A stretch of DNA of 64,000 nt from the NCBI GenBank assembly GCA_002286855.1, contig NRSV01000019.1:251389-315388 (forward strand), given 5' to 3'. A program made the translations under genes and the position numbers. Positions 10,785 to 22,000 of this stretch are shown piece by piece. The stretch's first letter is position 1; every line of letters begins with the position of its first letter. The DNA is from Bipolaris cookei (lineage: Eukaryota > Ascomycota > Dothideomycetes > Pleosporales > Pleosporaceae). The notes beneath the pieces were generated by a model. The model searched no databases. It saw only the letters and a list, made by a program, of their open reading frames with translations, and had not been told where the DNA came from.

Positions 10785-11533
10785 TGTGCGTATCTGAATT
10801 ATCCAGGTGAGATGAAAATGGCTATTGACTGCTTGGTTTGAAAAGCCATGGTTACTTATGAAATGGATGGTGGTGCGACACGGCTCTTTCGGTATCCAAC
10901 AGTTGTGACGTAGAGGTTGTGGAGTAACGATGACGGCACTCAACAGCCTAGGCTCGACTGGTCCTACAAAGTGCGACTGAGCAAAATCGCTGTGTATTCT
11001 TAGTCGTCGCGTAAAATATGGACATGAAGCATCAATGACCAGTACTGCTCCAAAAATAGCGCTAAATTATGACCGGAGCTGCCAGCCCCGTAGTCGGAGC
11101 ATTGTGACCGCCTCCATATAGTTGAGACTAGAGAACAGGAGTAACAGAGCACTGGTTTGCCCGATGGCCATACAAAACGACCTAAATCACAGCAAAATCA
11201 CCATAGTTGCGCATATTAAAAAGTAGTTTTGCTAAAACTCGACGTCAGTATTGATAGCGATTTCTATGTTACTGGTGTCTGGTATTGATGAACAGGTTTG
11301 GTTGGCTATTCCGAGAGCGGCCGCCACAGCCATAAAAACAGTTTGAGCACACCGAGGACTGGCCAATAGGAGACGGTCCGACTCCGCTGTCATCACCAAA
11401 ACATTCGACTCATAAAGAGGCCGTGGCGGCTGCAGGAAAGAAAAAGTGGCAGACAATTTCACAGTCACTGCCCCAAATCTCTCATTTTTAGACATCAAGT
11501 CGTGGTTTCTCACAGTCCAGTTCCACCACCAGC
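10785..11533. promoter_or_regulatory. Divergent promoter region between the TIM-barrel and DAHP synthase genes
   Basis: About 750 bp lie between the two divergent start codons. A near-match to the Gcn4 box (CGACTCA) occurs at about 11407, but there is no perfect TGACTCA. No other element is clear. Confidence 0.4.
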
Positions 11534-12730
11534 ATGTCTGTAAGTCTAGCACCCCGCGCCACCTATCCTAGTCGTCAGTCAATGTCTTCCTCTATTAACA
11601 CCTCACTGTAGTTCCACATTGAGAACCCAGCCGTCGGTGACCCGCACAACTCAGAAGACTGGCGCATTCGTGGCTACAACCCCCTCACCCCGCCTGATCT
11701 GTTGCAGAGCGAGATCCCCCAGACAGCCAAATCTCGCGACACCGTGCTCAAGGCCCGCGACGAAGCCGTCGCCATTGTCCAGGGCAAAGATGTACAGAAG
11801 CGACTGCTCGTCGTCATCGGCCCGTGTTCTATCCACGACCCCGCCGCTGCCCTCGACTACTGCGATCGCCTGCTGAAGCTCAAGGAAAAGTACCAGGATG
11901 ACCTCCTCATCGTTATGCGCTCGTACCTCGAGAAGCCCCGCACCACGGTCGGCTGGAAGGGCCTGATCAACGACCCCGATATCGACAACAGCTTCAAGAT
12001 CAACAAGGGTCTGCGCATCTCGCGGCAGCTCTTTGCCGACTTGACGGAGAAGGGCATGCCGCTGGCGAGCGAGATGCTGGATACCATCTCGCCTCAGTTC
12101 CTGGCCGACATGTTCAGCGTGGGAGCCATTGGCGCCAGAACCACCGAGTCGCAACTGCACCGCGAACTCGCCTCTGGTCTGTCTTTCCCCGTAGGCTTCA
12201 AGAACGGTACAGACGGTACCCTTGACGTTGCCGTCGACGCCATCGGCTCAGCCAAGCACCCCCACCACTTCCTCTCCGTCACCAAACCCGGCGTCGTCGC
12301 CATTGTCGGCACAATCGGCAACGACGACTGCTTCGTCATCCTGCGCGGCGGCAAAAAGGGAACAAACTACGATGCAAAGAGCGTCAAGGAAGCGCGTGAG
12401 AAGCTTGAGTCAAAGGGTATGAACTCACGCCTCATGGTTGACTGCAGCCACGGCAACTCGGAGAAGAACCACATGAACCAGCCCAAGGTCGCCCGTGCCG
12501 TCGCCGAGCAGATTGAGGCCGGCGAGACGGCCATCATGGGCGTCATGATTGAGAGCAATATCAAGGCTGGTACGCAAAAGGTGCCCAAGGAAGGAAAGGC
12601 TGGTCTCGAGTACGGCATGTCGATCACGGATGCGTGCATTGATTGGGAGACGACCGAGACAGTGCTTGAGGGCCTTGCTGCAGCCGTATCAAAGAGGAGG
12701 ACGCTTTTCGGCCAAAATGGCGCAAACTAA
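11534..12730 (+). CDS. ARO3/ARO4: 3-deoxy-D-arabino-heptulosonate-7-phosphate (DAHP) synthase, 374 aa
   Basis: First enzyme of the shikimate pathway (phosphoenolpyruvate + erythrose-4-phosphate to DAHP), cytosolic. Exons 11534-11539 (only ATG TCT) and 11612-12730. The tiny first coding exon is supported because joining gives MSFHIENPAVGDP in frame. Type I (AroFGH) signatures include GPCSIHDP near residue 77, ARTTESQ near 176, KNGTDG near 196, the LRGGKKGTNYDA loop, DCSHGNS and GVMIESNI. Length fits the family. Yeast has Phe-sensitive (Aro3) and Tyr-sensitive (Aro4) isozymes. The HHFLSVTKPGV...IVGT segment shows features of both, so the feedback class is left open. The 3' end converges on the lipase gene. 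Confidence 0.95.
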
Positions 12731-12914
12731 AAAGACGCCAGTCTCTCCGTGAAGAAAAAAAATGACACAACAGGCGCGGCGTATACAAGGCATGGAGCAT
12801 GGCGTTTCCCCTTTACTGTTCAAAAGCTGTTTAGATCGATGGCGAAAATGATGAATAATTACGATACTACCCAAATTAAAAGTTGCTAAAAGAGAAAAAA
12901 AGCTATGCTACAAA

Positions 12915-14175
12915 TTACAACTCTTCAATCTCGGGTTCTTGCTCCTCTGTATCGTCACCCATGGTGTGTTCTGAATACTTGTCGTACCAATCTCCCGGGT
13001 TGCCACCAGGCATGCATAGTCCCAGTCGCCAAAAGTAGTCACGATGGGCAAAGAAGAGCTGCCAGAACTGGAAGCGAGTGGGCACTCCCCATGCGGGTTT
13101 TTCTTCGTCGCTGCCAGCAATGCAGTGCATGTCTTCGTCTCCATCGCAGAAGTGAACATCAGCGACGGAAAAGGGTAGGCTAGACTCTGAGATGAAGATT
13201 TCTTCGCTGTGCATGCTGAAGCCCCATTCGGCCAGCGGTAGCAGAGGCACGGGGTCACCAACGTGGGTGACGCGGTGGATCTTGTTATGCTGGTGATTTG
13301 CAGTAACGTTGAAGCGTTCGTCAATGTACGCGTTAAATTCTTTGTTTCCCAGCCTAGGCTCTCCAAATGTTGTCACATGAGGATCCCAGCCGCGCGCTTT
13401 GAAGTCCAGACCAGCCAGAGTTGCTACAGCGCCACCCAACGAATGTCCCACCAAGACCAGCTTATACTCCGGGTACTTTTCTAGGGCTTCGGAGACATAC
13501 GGTAGGATAACCTTGCGCGTGTTGAGCCAGGACGAGTAGAAGCCTGTGTGGACTGTGCAATTATCGCATTTCGGCGGTTCTGCCGGAGGGGCGTCACCCT
13601 CCACAACACCGACTCGCGGAGTTAGAAAGTCCGAATCGCCGCTGTCTGAATCGTCGTCGCCTGGATAAGGGATGTATTCCTGGGGTATGGTCGACAAGTC
13701 CGCAATGGTGTTTGCAATGGAATAGGTGCCACGGAACGCGATAATCAGTCGCGGTTCGGCAGGGTGGTGCGAGAGGGCAATGTAGCCGCACGAATCGGAC
13801 AGGAAAGGACCAGTATTCCATGCCTATGTGTACATACATATATCAGCACATAAGTAATGCGACGCGTGCTGACGTGCAGCGACTCACTTTGACTAGATCA
13901 AAAGTCTCAAAGTCGCGATCCGCACAGCGGCTTGCGCATGTAAAGGGCTTCTTTATGCCTAGTCCCGCGGTGCCGACGCAGTAGGAGATGTCGACAATGC
14001 GCGTGAGTTCTTCGAGCTCCCAGAAGAGATCCTGGGGAATTATGGTGGCATTACTGCCAGTGGCTTTTGCAGTTCCGCGGAACAGCGGTTGCTGTGTCGC
14101 ATCGCCCTGGGGGCTAGCAGCCCAGGACGTAGCAAGGGTGAGATAGCATAGGAGCAGGCTGCGTAGAGAGCCCAT
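12915..14175 (-). CDS. Secreted class-3 lipase (fungal triacylglycerol lipase type), 398 aa
   Basis: Exons 14175-13888 and 13823-12915 (64-nt intron). The N-terminus MGSLRSLLLCYLTLATSWAA is a signal peptide. The alpha/beta-hydrolase core includes LIIAFRGTYS (oxyanion-side segment), the nucleophile elbow GHSLGG with Ser near residue 224, GEPRLGN and HVGDPVPLLP carrying the probable catalytic Asp. A His in the ADVHFCDGDED region is the probable third triad member. An acidic insertion (DDDSDSGDSDF) sits before CDNCTVHTGF. The family hydrolyses ester bonds in acylglycerols; some members are feruloyl esterase-like. The extra C-terminal segment ends in an acidic tail (DDTEEQEPEIEEL). It has convergent 3' ends with the DAHP synthase gene. 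Confidence 0.9.
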
Positions 14176-14616
14176 CAGTAAGATGCTTCACATATCCTGT
14201 ACGTAGAGCCGTGATGGAGGGGGATGGGCGTAGGCTTGGTGGTGAGGTCAGACGACGAATGCGGACGTGATCGAGGATCAATCAGCAGTTGGTCGCGTCA
14301 CCGCCGAGGCGCCCAGATAACGCCAAGCCATGGACCCTGAAAAGGCAGCCTATGACATCACGAGCGCCGCTGGACGAGAGCCTTCTGCTGGTTCCATATC
14401 TGGGCCACGCAGGCTGCCCGCTGCTGACACAAACCCTCACCCTTACTTTATACTAAATTCCGCCTGTCCGTTAAGACATCCGTCCCACCCGTTGGCTTCC
14501 GGACAAGACTCTTCCCGTTTCTTAAGTCATCATCGCTGCCGGCGGTTCCGATTTTTTCTTTGCTCAAGGCCCAAATACCACCGCACTTTCACCGACACCT
14601 TATTGCTATCGCAAAA
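14176..14616. promoter_or_regulatory. Divergent region between lipase and membrane-protein genes, with an overlapping uORF
   Basis: 441 bp between divergent starts. An upstream ATG at 14330 opens a 106-codon frame that ends at 14650, overlapping the main start at 14617 in another frame. If transcription begins upstream of 14330, initiation at this ATG would compete with the main ORF. Confidence 0.4.
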
Positions 14617-15829
14617 ATGGTTTCTGAACAAAGATCGACAGACGCCCTAAAGGCGGCGCCATCTCCCGCTGAGGACTCTCGCCCTACCGCTGCAAACCGA
14701 ATAGACACTACCTCAGTACCAACCGTTCAGATTGATGGTGTAAGCGACGACAAAGAACAAGCATCAGACATGGCCACTACCAATAATACAATAAGCCTCA
14801 ACCCAAGCGCACAGCCAAGTCGCGCTCCATCACCAAACCGACACGCTCTCTTCCCCCACACCCAAGTCACATACGATGACCCCGATTTTACGCGTCCGCC
14901 ACCGCTCAACTACACGCTCAGGACCCGTAAGAAGGCCATTTTCTGGTTCTGGGCCCTCATCATTCTCGACTGTGTCTGCATGCCTATTGGCCTCTACTTT
15001 GGCATGTGGTATGGCCTCACTCGCGACCAATTGTCCGCCAATGCCGTCTTCAGTATCAGCACCGCTTTGCTGGGAACCGTGTCGATTGTTGAGTATTTCG
15101 TCCGTTTCCACAGACTGTGGAAGAAGAATTCCAGCTGCCGCGTCATCGGAGCCAAGCGATGGTATCTCGACTGGTTTCACTGGAATCTATCAGTCGGATG
15201 GTTTTTCGTCATGATTGAGTTGATTGCGTAAGTCTTTCATTGTGCTATCTTCAATGGAATGATACTAAATCTTCGCAGTGGCACATGTCCCCATGACCCG
15301 CCGATCCGGGTCCTCGCCATGCCAGCCCCAACCATGATGTTTGCAATTGGCGTTGAACTCCTCCTTGTCGACATTCTACGCATCATGAAGGTCCCTGCCC
15401 CTTGCCGTATATCTTCCCTGCCACAGGGTGCCCCTCTCCGTCCCGGCATCTACGCCTATATCGAGGACATTTGCGCAGTAGACGGATCCGGCGGCACCGA
15501 GTTCCGTCAGCGATTGAACCTTCGATACCAGGCCAGCAAGGCGTTCCGCGAGATGCTCCACCGCTTGACGCTCTTCTGGGCCGTTGGCGCCATTGTCGCT
15601 TCTGCCGTCTGCACAGCCATCATCTTCACCATCCAGCGTGACGCTGCTTACGTAGTATGTTCTAATCTCCCCGTACGTCTTGTGATCAGCTTTTGCTAAC
15701 TCAACATAGGTCGGCTGGGTTGTACCATTCCTCTGGGCAGGTATCTGGGCCGCCATCACCATCCAATGGGTCAAACAAGAACTCAAGCGCGAATACGAAC
15801 AATGGACCACGGCTCAATACAAGCTTTAG
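14617..15829 (+). CDS. Polytopic membrane protein of unknown function, 368 aa
   Basis: Exons 14617-15227, 15279-15654, 15710-15829. The first ~95 residues are hydrophilic, Ser/Thr/Pro-rich and probably cytosolic. About six hydrophobic segments follow: roughly 109-136 (AIFWFWALIILDCVC), 143-165, 190-205, 215-237 (MMFAIGVELLLVDILRI), 300-322 (LFWAVGAIVASAVCTAII) and 330-348 (VVPFLWAGIWAAITI). The protein ends in a short charged tail. I do not recognise a named family. The architecture resembles conserved uncharacterised ascomycete membrane proteins. The exons join cleanly in phase, and the last exon restores a final membrane helix, supporting the model. Confidence 0.8.
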
Positions 15830-16494
15830 AGAGTTGCTCTCTATTCTAACTACCCCCTTTTTTGCTGTTTGACTAATACAAGGAAAAGAATTGTGTATAT
15901 TACTAGAATCAGAAGATTGGTAATTTTTTCACATGGGGGATTATGGGCGTTATAGGCACATGACTGGGTTACTGTTTTTTTCTTTTGAATCAGGAACGTT
16001 GATGAAAGAACAGCGAGATACCACCTTTTTTTGTGTATGCATATGTAGAATATCCACGTTTCATCGTCTTGGTTTTTCTTACGTCACGTTCCCAGTCTTT
16101 GCAGCTTGAAGTGATATGTGGCCTCACACTAATTAAACACGCGGTGTCTCTGTATTTTTTGGGAATTTCTCAAACACGGCTACGTAAGTCCCCTAGATCG
16201 ATCGTTGCAGATCGCACGGTTGATAACATCATTTCTACGCAATGCCCAACATGACGGGCGGGAGGGGGAGGGCTAAGCTTTTGCACATGACATTGTCCAA
16301 GGTTTTTTTCCTTTCTCATTAGCCTAGTTTGGGGTTAGGACGGAATCCTTTGATGCGGTCAGGACCCTGCTTTTAACGGGCGGAGCCTGGGTATCCATTA
16401 ATTTAGTGATAACCGCAGTGCACAAGTTGAAGTAGTATAGAGTTTTTATGCATGTACCAAGGATTTGGGTATCAATTCACATACATATATACAG
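15830..16494. other. Convergent intergenic region, nothing recognised
   Basis: 665 bp of AT-rich sequence between two convergent genes. It holds their 3' untranslated regions and poly(A) signals. No gene or repeat is recognised. Confidence 0.5.
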
Positions 16495-18206
16495 CTACTC
16501 TTCCATCTTGGTATCCCCATTTTCCTCCGTTGCCGTCTCCCCCTTCCTTTTGCTCTTCCTTTCCCCCTTCACCCCAACCTTGACAACCTCGACATCCCAA
16601 GTCTCCATATCAACAAGCACAATCTTGCCCGTGGTCCGGAACCTCGGTACACTAACAATCAGCACCTTCTGGCCCGCCGGGTCCTTTATGATTTTCTTTT
16701 CAAATTTCTTTTGGCAGCCAGCAATGTAAATGTGCGGGCATTCGGTTAACATGAGGGGGTCGTGGTCTTGGAAAGGGTAGCACCAGAGGGTGTCCGGAGC
16801 GGTGGGGGCTACACAGCGCCAGCGGAGCATCATTTCCATTGCGTCGACCGACTTGACGTGCTCCATGTATTTTAGTAGGTCTTTGACAGTTTGGCCGCCC
16901 GTGCTGAGGACGCGGTAGCCGTCGATGTCGCCGGTCCAGGGGTTTGTTACGGCGTCGAAGCCGTTGAGGGTTTCGTTGCTTGCGATGGGGGGCTCGGCGT
17001 AGAGTCTGGTGTCGGGGAAGAGCGCTGGGTGAAGGGGTTGTTGGGGGAGGGCGACGTTTGAGGGGTCTGATGCACCTGGGAGCATGGTGATAGGGAGAGT
17101 AGGGAGTATCTCGCAGAGAAACTCGTCGAGGCGTGTGGTTGGCGCTGCGTTGTATGATGAGGCATCATATCCGTAGTGTCTGGCTGCGCTCTTCTTTGCG
17201 GCAAAGTCTTCTCGTGACAGAATTGGTGAGCCGCGTGCGAGCGAGCCTCCTGCTATCATTAGGCGCGTTATTTTGGAGGCATCTTCTTGTGTTGATGGGT
17301 CTGCAGCTTCTCCTGTCAAGTACTCAACGAGCAGATCCAGCGCCACCTCATCGTCATCGGCGCCTGTAAGCTCTAGCCCCGATACAATAGCTAGCTTCCC
17401 AGCGGGCTCGCGTTTTGGTATGCTTTGCTTTTGTTTTGAGAGCGCTATGTCGTCACGTTCCCAGCGCGGCGGTTGTCTTGGTAGGTCAGCGCATTGTGTT
17501 GCAATGACCTTGAATGTGCCATCAGCCTCCTCAGTACCCAACGCTGCAAGTATACACCCTGTGACAAAGTGGCGGTGCAGCGGCTCGCCTGTGACTCGAA
17601 GGCGTCCAGACTCGTCCTCGAGCATCATCTCGTCGCCGCCAGAGGCAGATATGTAGGTATCGCGTTGAGGAGGGTCGGCTATCCAGTGCTGAGGGCTATT
17701 AGATTTTCATTTCTTGAGCCTTGGGGGAGGACTATACATCTTTCCCTATATCGTCCAACACATTCGGCTTCTCTGCCATTTCCATGTACACTGTCCCTAC
17801 CACCCAGCACAGTTCGCCTTGTCGCACATCAAGCACACGGTCAACAAAGCTTGCTTTCTGTCCACCTAACTAAATATGTGTCAGCTATGCAAGACTGGTA
17901 ATCCTCTATAGCCCCGCAGCCGAGCAAAGCATACCTCAAAGTTGTGCCAAGCTTCCTCTGCTCTCTCCTTTACCGTCTTCTTTAGTTGCATCAGACGTAG
18001 GAAGTACATATCGGCGAATTGTTGCGAATAATGTCTCTCAGTGCCTGGTGGTAATACGAAATCGTGGAGCGGGTTGTATGCAGATGCATTTCGGGACGGT
18101 GGGAGCGGTGCATCCTCACTGATGTTGTTGTTAGCAATTATCCTCTAGAAGAGAGGTGGTCTTACAAAGGCTCGCCTTGGAGCAGGCTATCTTGCAGTTT
18201 GGCCAT
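16495..18206 (-). CDS. POL31: DNA polymerase delta small subunit (POLD2/Pol31/Cdc1), 516 aa
   Basis: B-subunit of replicative DNA polymerase delta, linking the catalytic subunit to the other accessory subunits in the nucleus. Exons: 18206-18166, 18118-17935, 17869-17738, 17688-16495. The joined N-terminus reads MAKLQDSLLQGEPFEDAPLP, then FADMYFLRLMQLK. Next come the OB-fold segment LGGQKASFVDRVLDV...CWVVGTVYMEM and the inactive calcineurin-like phosphoesterase region (KLAIVSGLEL, PITMLPGASDPSN, TNPW, LSTGGQTVKDLLKY, CPHIYIAGCQKKFE). These are the family landmarks (the TPGxxDPxN and N-P segments). The C-terminal tail is Lys/Glu-rich and less conserved. Length is typical for fungi. Confidence 0.93.
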
Positions 18207-18744
18207 TGGAGCTGTGGTGTAGTGAAATGGGAAGAATTACAACCATTTGAAGTTGGAAAGTTGCGTATTGCGAAAGTCGCGTCGCGCGTTATTCCGCGCC
18301 ATCCCAAACAGGAAATCCAAAGGGTCCTTTCCTACCTAAAAACGTGAACATTTTTCACAATGAAGTCAACATCAGTATAAGGATACAATAGATTCACATC
18401 GACTTCGAAGTCATAGTTTCGGTTTGGTGTGGATTTGATTTAGTTTGATTTGATTTGATTGTTTCAGCCTTATCGACCATAATAAATCCAACCCCATTAA
18501 CTTTCTTCTAAATAGGCTTCTGAACCATCAACAAGTTCCAGGCCTCGTCTCTCTTCTTAGGGATATCACTTCTCTATATATCTATTATTTGTTGCACACA
18601 GGCGGTAATGCGCCTCCCTGCTAGTTATTTCGTGTTGTATAATTTCGAAAGTCGTAGAAACGCCAAATATCATGATCATGCGCCAAATTGTAACCCACCA
18701 TAACTATCAAACATTGATGATAAAACAGGAAATATTGTTGGTGT
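18207..18744. other. Upstream region of POL31, with a short TTTGATT run
   Basis: 538 bp containing the POL31 promoter and the 3' flank of the small GPI-type gene. At about 18428-18460 the pentamer TTGAT recurs several times (GATTTGATT type). This is simple low-complexity sequence with no evident function. Confidence 0.4.
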
Positions 18745-19029
18745 TTAGAGCATCTAAACGATTGTTAGCCAGGATCTCTGATGTGTGGGATAGCGTAAAC
18801 CTACCAGAGCAACACCACCAGCAACAATGAGACCGAAAGCAGAGCCGGCCATGTGCGAGGCGCCTCCAGTGAAAGGGAGGGTCGATGAAGTAGGCTTGGT
18901 GTTGGTAGGGGAGCCAGCGCCAGTGCCAGTAGGGTAGGGTGCCGAGGTGGCCGTGCCGTTTGTGGGAAGATATGAGGCAGAGGTAGTAGCGGCGAGAGCA
19001 GCAACGACGGAGATGATAGAGAATCGCAT
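18745..19029 (-). CDS. Small Ser/Thr-rich secreted protein with GPI-anchor-like C-terminus, 77 aa
   Basis: Exons 19029-18805 and 18753-18745, with a 51-nt intron. The N-terminus MRFSIISVVAALAATTSAS is a signal peptide. The middle is rich in Thr, Ser, Pro and Gly (TGTGAGSPTNTKPTSS). The spliced C-terminus, SAFGLIVAGGVALML, is a hydrophobic stretch preceded by small residues, the arrangement of a GPI-attachment signal. The last three codons (ATG CTC TAA) come from the second exon. If the intron is retained, the frame runs into a polar tail instead (GLRYPTHQRSW...), which would spoil the anchor signal. No family name; similar small cell-surface proteins are common in filamentous fungi. Confidence 0.65.
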
Positions 19030-22000
19030 GGTGGCTTTGGTTGGTGTAATGATTATTCGGTGGTGGATTGTCGAGGATATGGGTATTAGGACTTAGTAGC
19101 TGAAGGATGTGTTTGCAGACTTGATGTGAATAGGAAGACTTTCACTTGTGTGTTTACAACAGCAACTCTTATATCCCTCACGGCTCAATCCAAATATACA
19201 AACATCCCCTAGAGCACATTCTAGCCATCCCCACAAGCGTACGTACGACAGCCCACATCCCAGCCATCGGCCGCCCAGCCCTCGGCCGCCCAGCCCTATG
19301 GAAGCCTCAGCCCCACCGAAGCCAGGAGATGGCCACTCGGGAGCTTGTCGGAAGCCCGTCGCACGAGGCTGGAAATATGATAGCGAGGGTTGTAACAGGA
19401 ATTGCACATTGCTAAGCGTGGCGGACGTCACAAAGCGGCTGGTCCGAAGGCGACCGGAGGAGGCTGGTGGCTAATTTTACCATCCCCAGCCACATACACC
19501 GCCTCCTATATTGACACTCAACTCATCTCATTCGCTGCTGTTTGAATTTTGTCGATAACCTATCGATAAGAGAGTTCTTCTTATCGCGCACCATATAGAC
19601 TTCGTTACTGTCACGATGGAAAAAAATTCGAGGCGATAGATTGCAAGATGGCTGGGCTTGCGTGGCCATTGTCTTAGAAAAATGCTTCGTGTTGACGACC
19701 CACTGACTTGATCAAACCGTATGTTCCGTTTCACGAAACAATCGATACCTCTCCTGCTACTGCTTACGCAACTCTACAAACTCATTTCGATTGCGTTGGC
19801 TATTTTGCCTGTAGGCCCGCTATTCATGTCCGCCCCCTGCCGCCGTGATGCGACGTTGGCGCCGAAAGCCACCGAAGCTTAAGTACTACTACGTAAAATT
19901 GCAAGCAGTTCCCAAACTGCTAACCAGGGGAATCGTTGCATCTGCACTCTAAAGACTGCCCATGTGTTCGTACCTAGGCAAGAGCAATTTAGCCGCCTCA
20001 ACGACCAAATGGAGACAAGCAGCGAAATTATCCCGACACATTAATTTTTTCAGGAAGACTATGAGGCTGAATGATGGGTTCCGACTAGCCATATCACGTG
20101 TCCATACTCACTGCCAAGACTGCCTTATTATTATTATTATTATTCCATTAGAGTCTATATGCAGCTCGGGGCTATGTAAGACTTTGGCCGTAGGCCGTTC
20201 TATCCTTTTATTTACATGTGGGGTTTTGTTTTTCTTTGTGTAGTAATACTATGGTGCTTCGACTTTTGTCTGTTTGCGGCTATGCCTCTAGCAGACGCCT
20301 GGAGCTAAAAAGCAGTTTGGTGAACAGGAAGAGATGTCAGACTGCCTTCTTGTTGAATTCCTCAAATTCTTCATTTACCGGTACTTGGCCGCAATATTCT
20401 ACCCGTGGTGCTCAATCCATTATCACCTACTAACGAGCTCTTGGTTGGAGGATTCTAGCGCAGTTGGTCGGTTCAGCTTGCTGTTTTAACCAATCGGAGG
20501 CTTGGTTATAATTACAGTGGTATATCTATTAGAGTTATAATTAGAAAACTATAAAACTCTTGTATTGGGATCTTAGTAGATTCACTACTGGAATTAAGAA
20601 AGTGCTTTTGATTAGCTTGGACCCTTGCTTGAAAACAACAGCTCATTGATAGATTATTGTTAGACGATATCTAGATAGTTGACACGAATAATTGACAACA
20701 AGAGCAAACGTAGCCAAAAAATCTATATTCACGATAGGCAAACCGCTTGATAGCTAGACTAGCGTTTGAAGGGATTATATATACGTAGCTGAATAGAATT
20801 TGACTGGTAAGTTTGACCAATTCGGGCCGAAAGGGTCAAAGAGGGCTGGTCTGTGACATCCATGATAGATTGAGTACCACAAGTACACAGTCTCTTAACT
20901 TACGCATTGATGTGTCATGCCGCAGCTATTGAATCTAAACCAACCTGGCACCACTAAACGTTCGAGCGAGAGATCGTCTGCATATACGATGATCTTGACA
21001 CTCGATGTCAATATTGTAATTGCACACTGCAAATAGACAAATCTGGGCAGTCTTACATGGTAGGGGTAGGCAAAGCAAAGATCTATATACGAGTCTGGCG
21101 CGAAAATTTCTCTCCACTCGCCTCAGCAGCAAGATCATGAGCAAAGCTCGCTGGCTCACCTGGTTGTGTTCGGATGGAATTCTCTGTTGATTAGTAATGG
21201 TAAGATATATGCCAGACAGTGGAACTGATAAAACATGGGCATCGAATACACCTCAACATTGGACACCTTCCTCTCCTGGTAGCTCGCGACTAATTGAGAC
21301 TTGGAAGAATCTAGTGTGGTGACCATTCGCATGTCATCTTGTAGTCCGTGGCCAGTATGTGGCCTATATGACGTGTTTTGAGGATTCCACTAGGCAATAA
21401 TCACACCCAAACACACTTCAAGGGTCTTTGGTAGTGTAGTGAGAATTCGGTTCAGTTCGACAGTTGTAGTTAAGTGTCACGGTAACCACCGGGTTGCCGT
21501 AACAACTGGATTCTGCTGCTGATTGGCTGAGTGCTACCGAGGTACCACACGTACGCTAGCCACCCATGATATATTCTGTTGACGAATTTCTGTTCTGATT
21601 CCTTACGCAACGTCTTGAGTCTTCACAGATAGTGTACGTAGCAATTCACCAACGCTTCCCAAAGCTTTTGGATTTATGCTCCTAGCATCTTGTGACATTA
21701 AGGATGGCATTAGTTTTTTTGTCAACATAATGTGTTGCTGAAGCTGTATGACAAATGGCATCTAGATTGAATGGTAGTAAGGCATAATCGTGATGCTCTG
21801 TTGACTTTGGTATACGTATTTACCTAAGCGCAACCAATACTGTTACCTAAAGAATAAGATAAGCACTGACAAGGCGTGTCTTCGGTAAATAACGGGTTAA
21901 GCTATATTGTGACTTCTTAATTATATTTTCTCTCTTTTATCCTGAACTCTCCAAAGCGCAGTCAGTGATTCAAACGTAAGCCATTGTCTATTGTCTCATC

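Noticed and set aside
10785..10943. 53-residue N-terminal extension of the TIM-barrel protein
   Set aside because: Composition unlike the family and no targeting signal; the barrel starts just after the ATG at 10784.
1087..18206. Secondary-metabolite gene cluster suggested by the P450, SDR and lipase genes
   Set aside because: They are interleaved with housekeeping genes (LSM6, DAHP synthase, POL31), and no polyketide, peptide or terpene synthase is present.
18428..18462. Short TTTGATT repeats near POL31
   Set aside because: Imperfect simple sequence; spacing does not fit a CRISPR array or a binding-site cluster.
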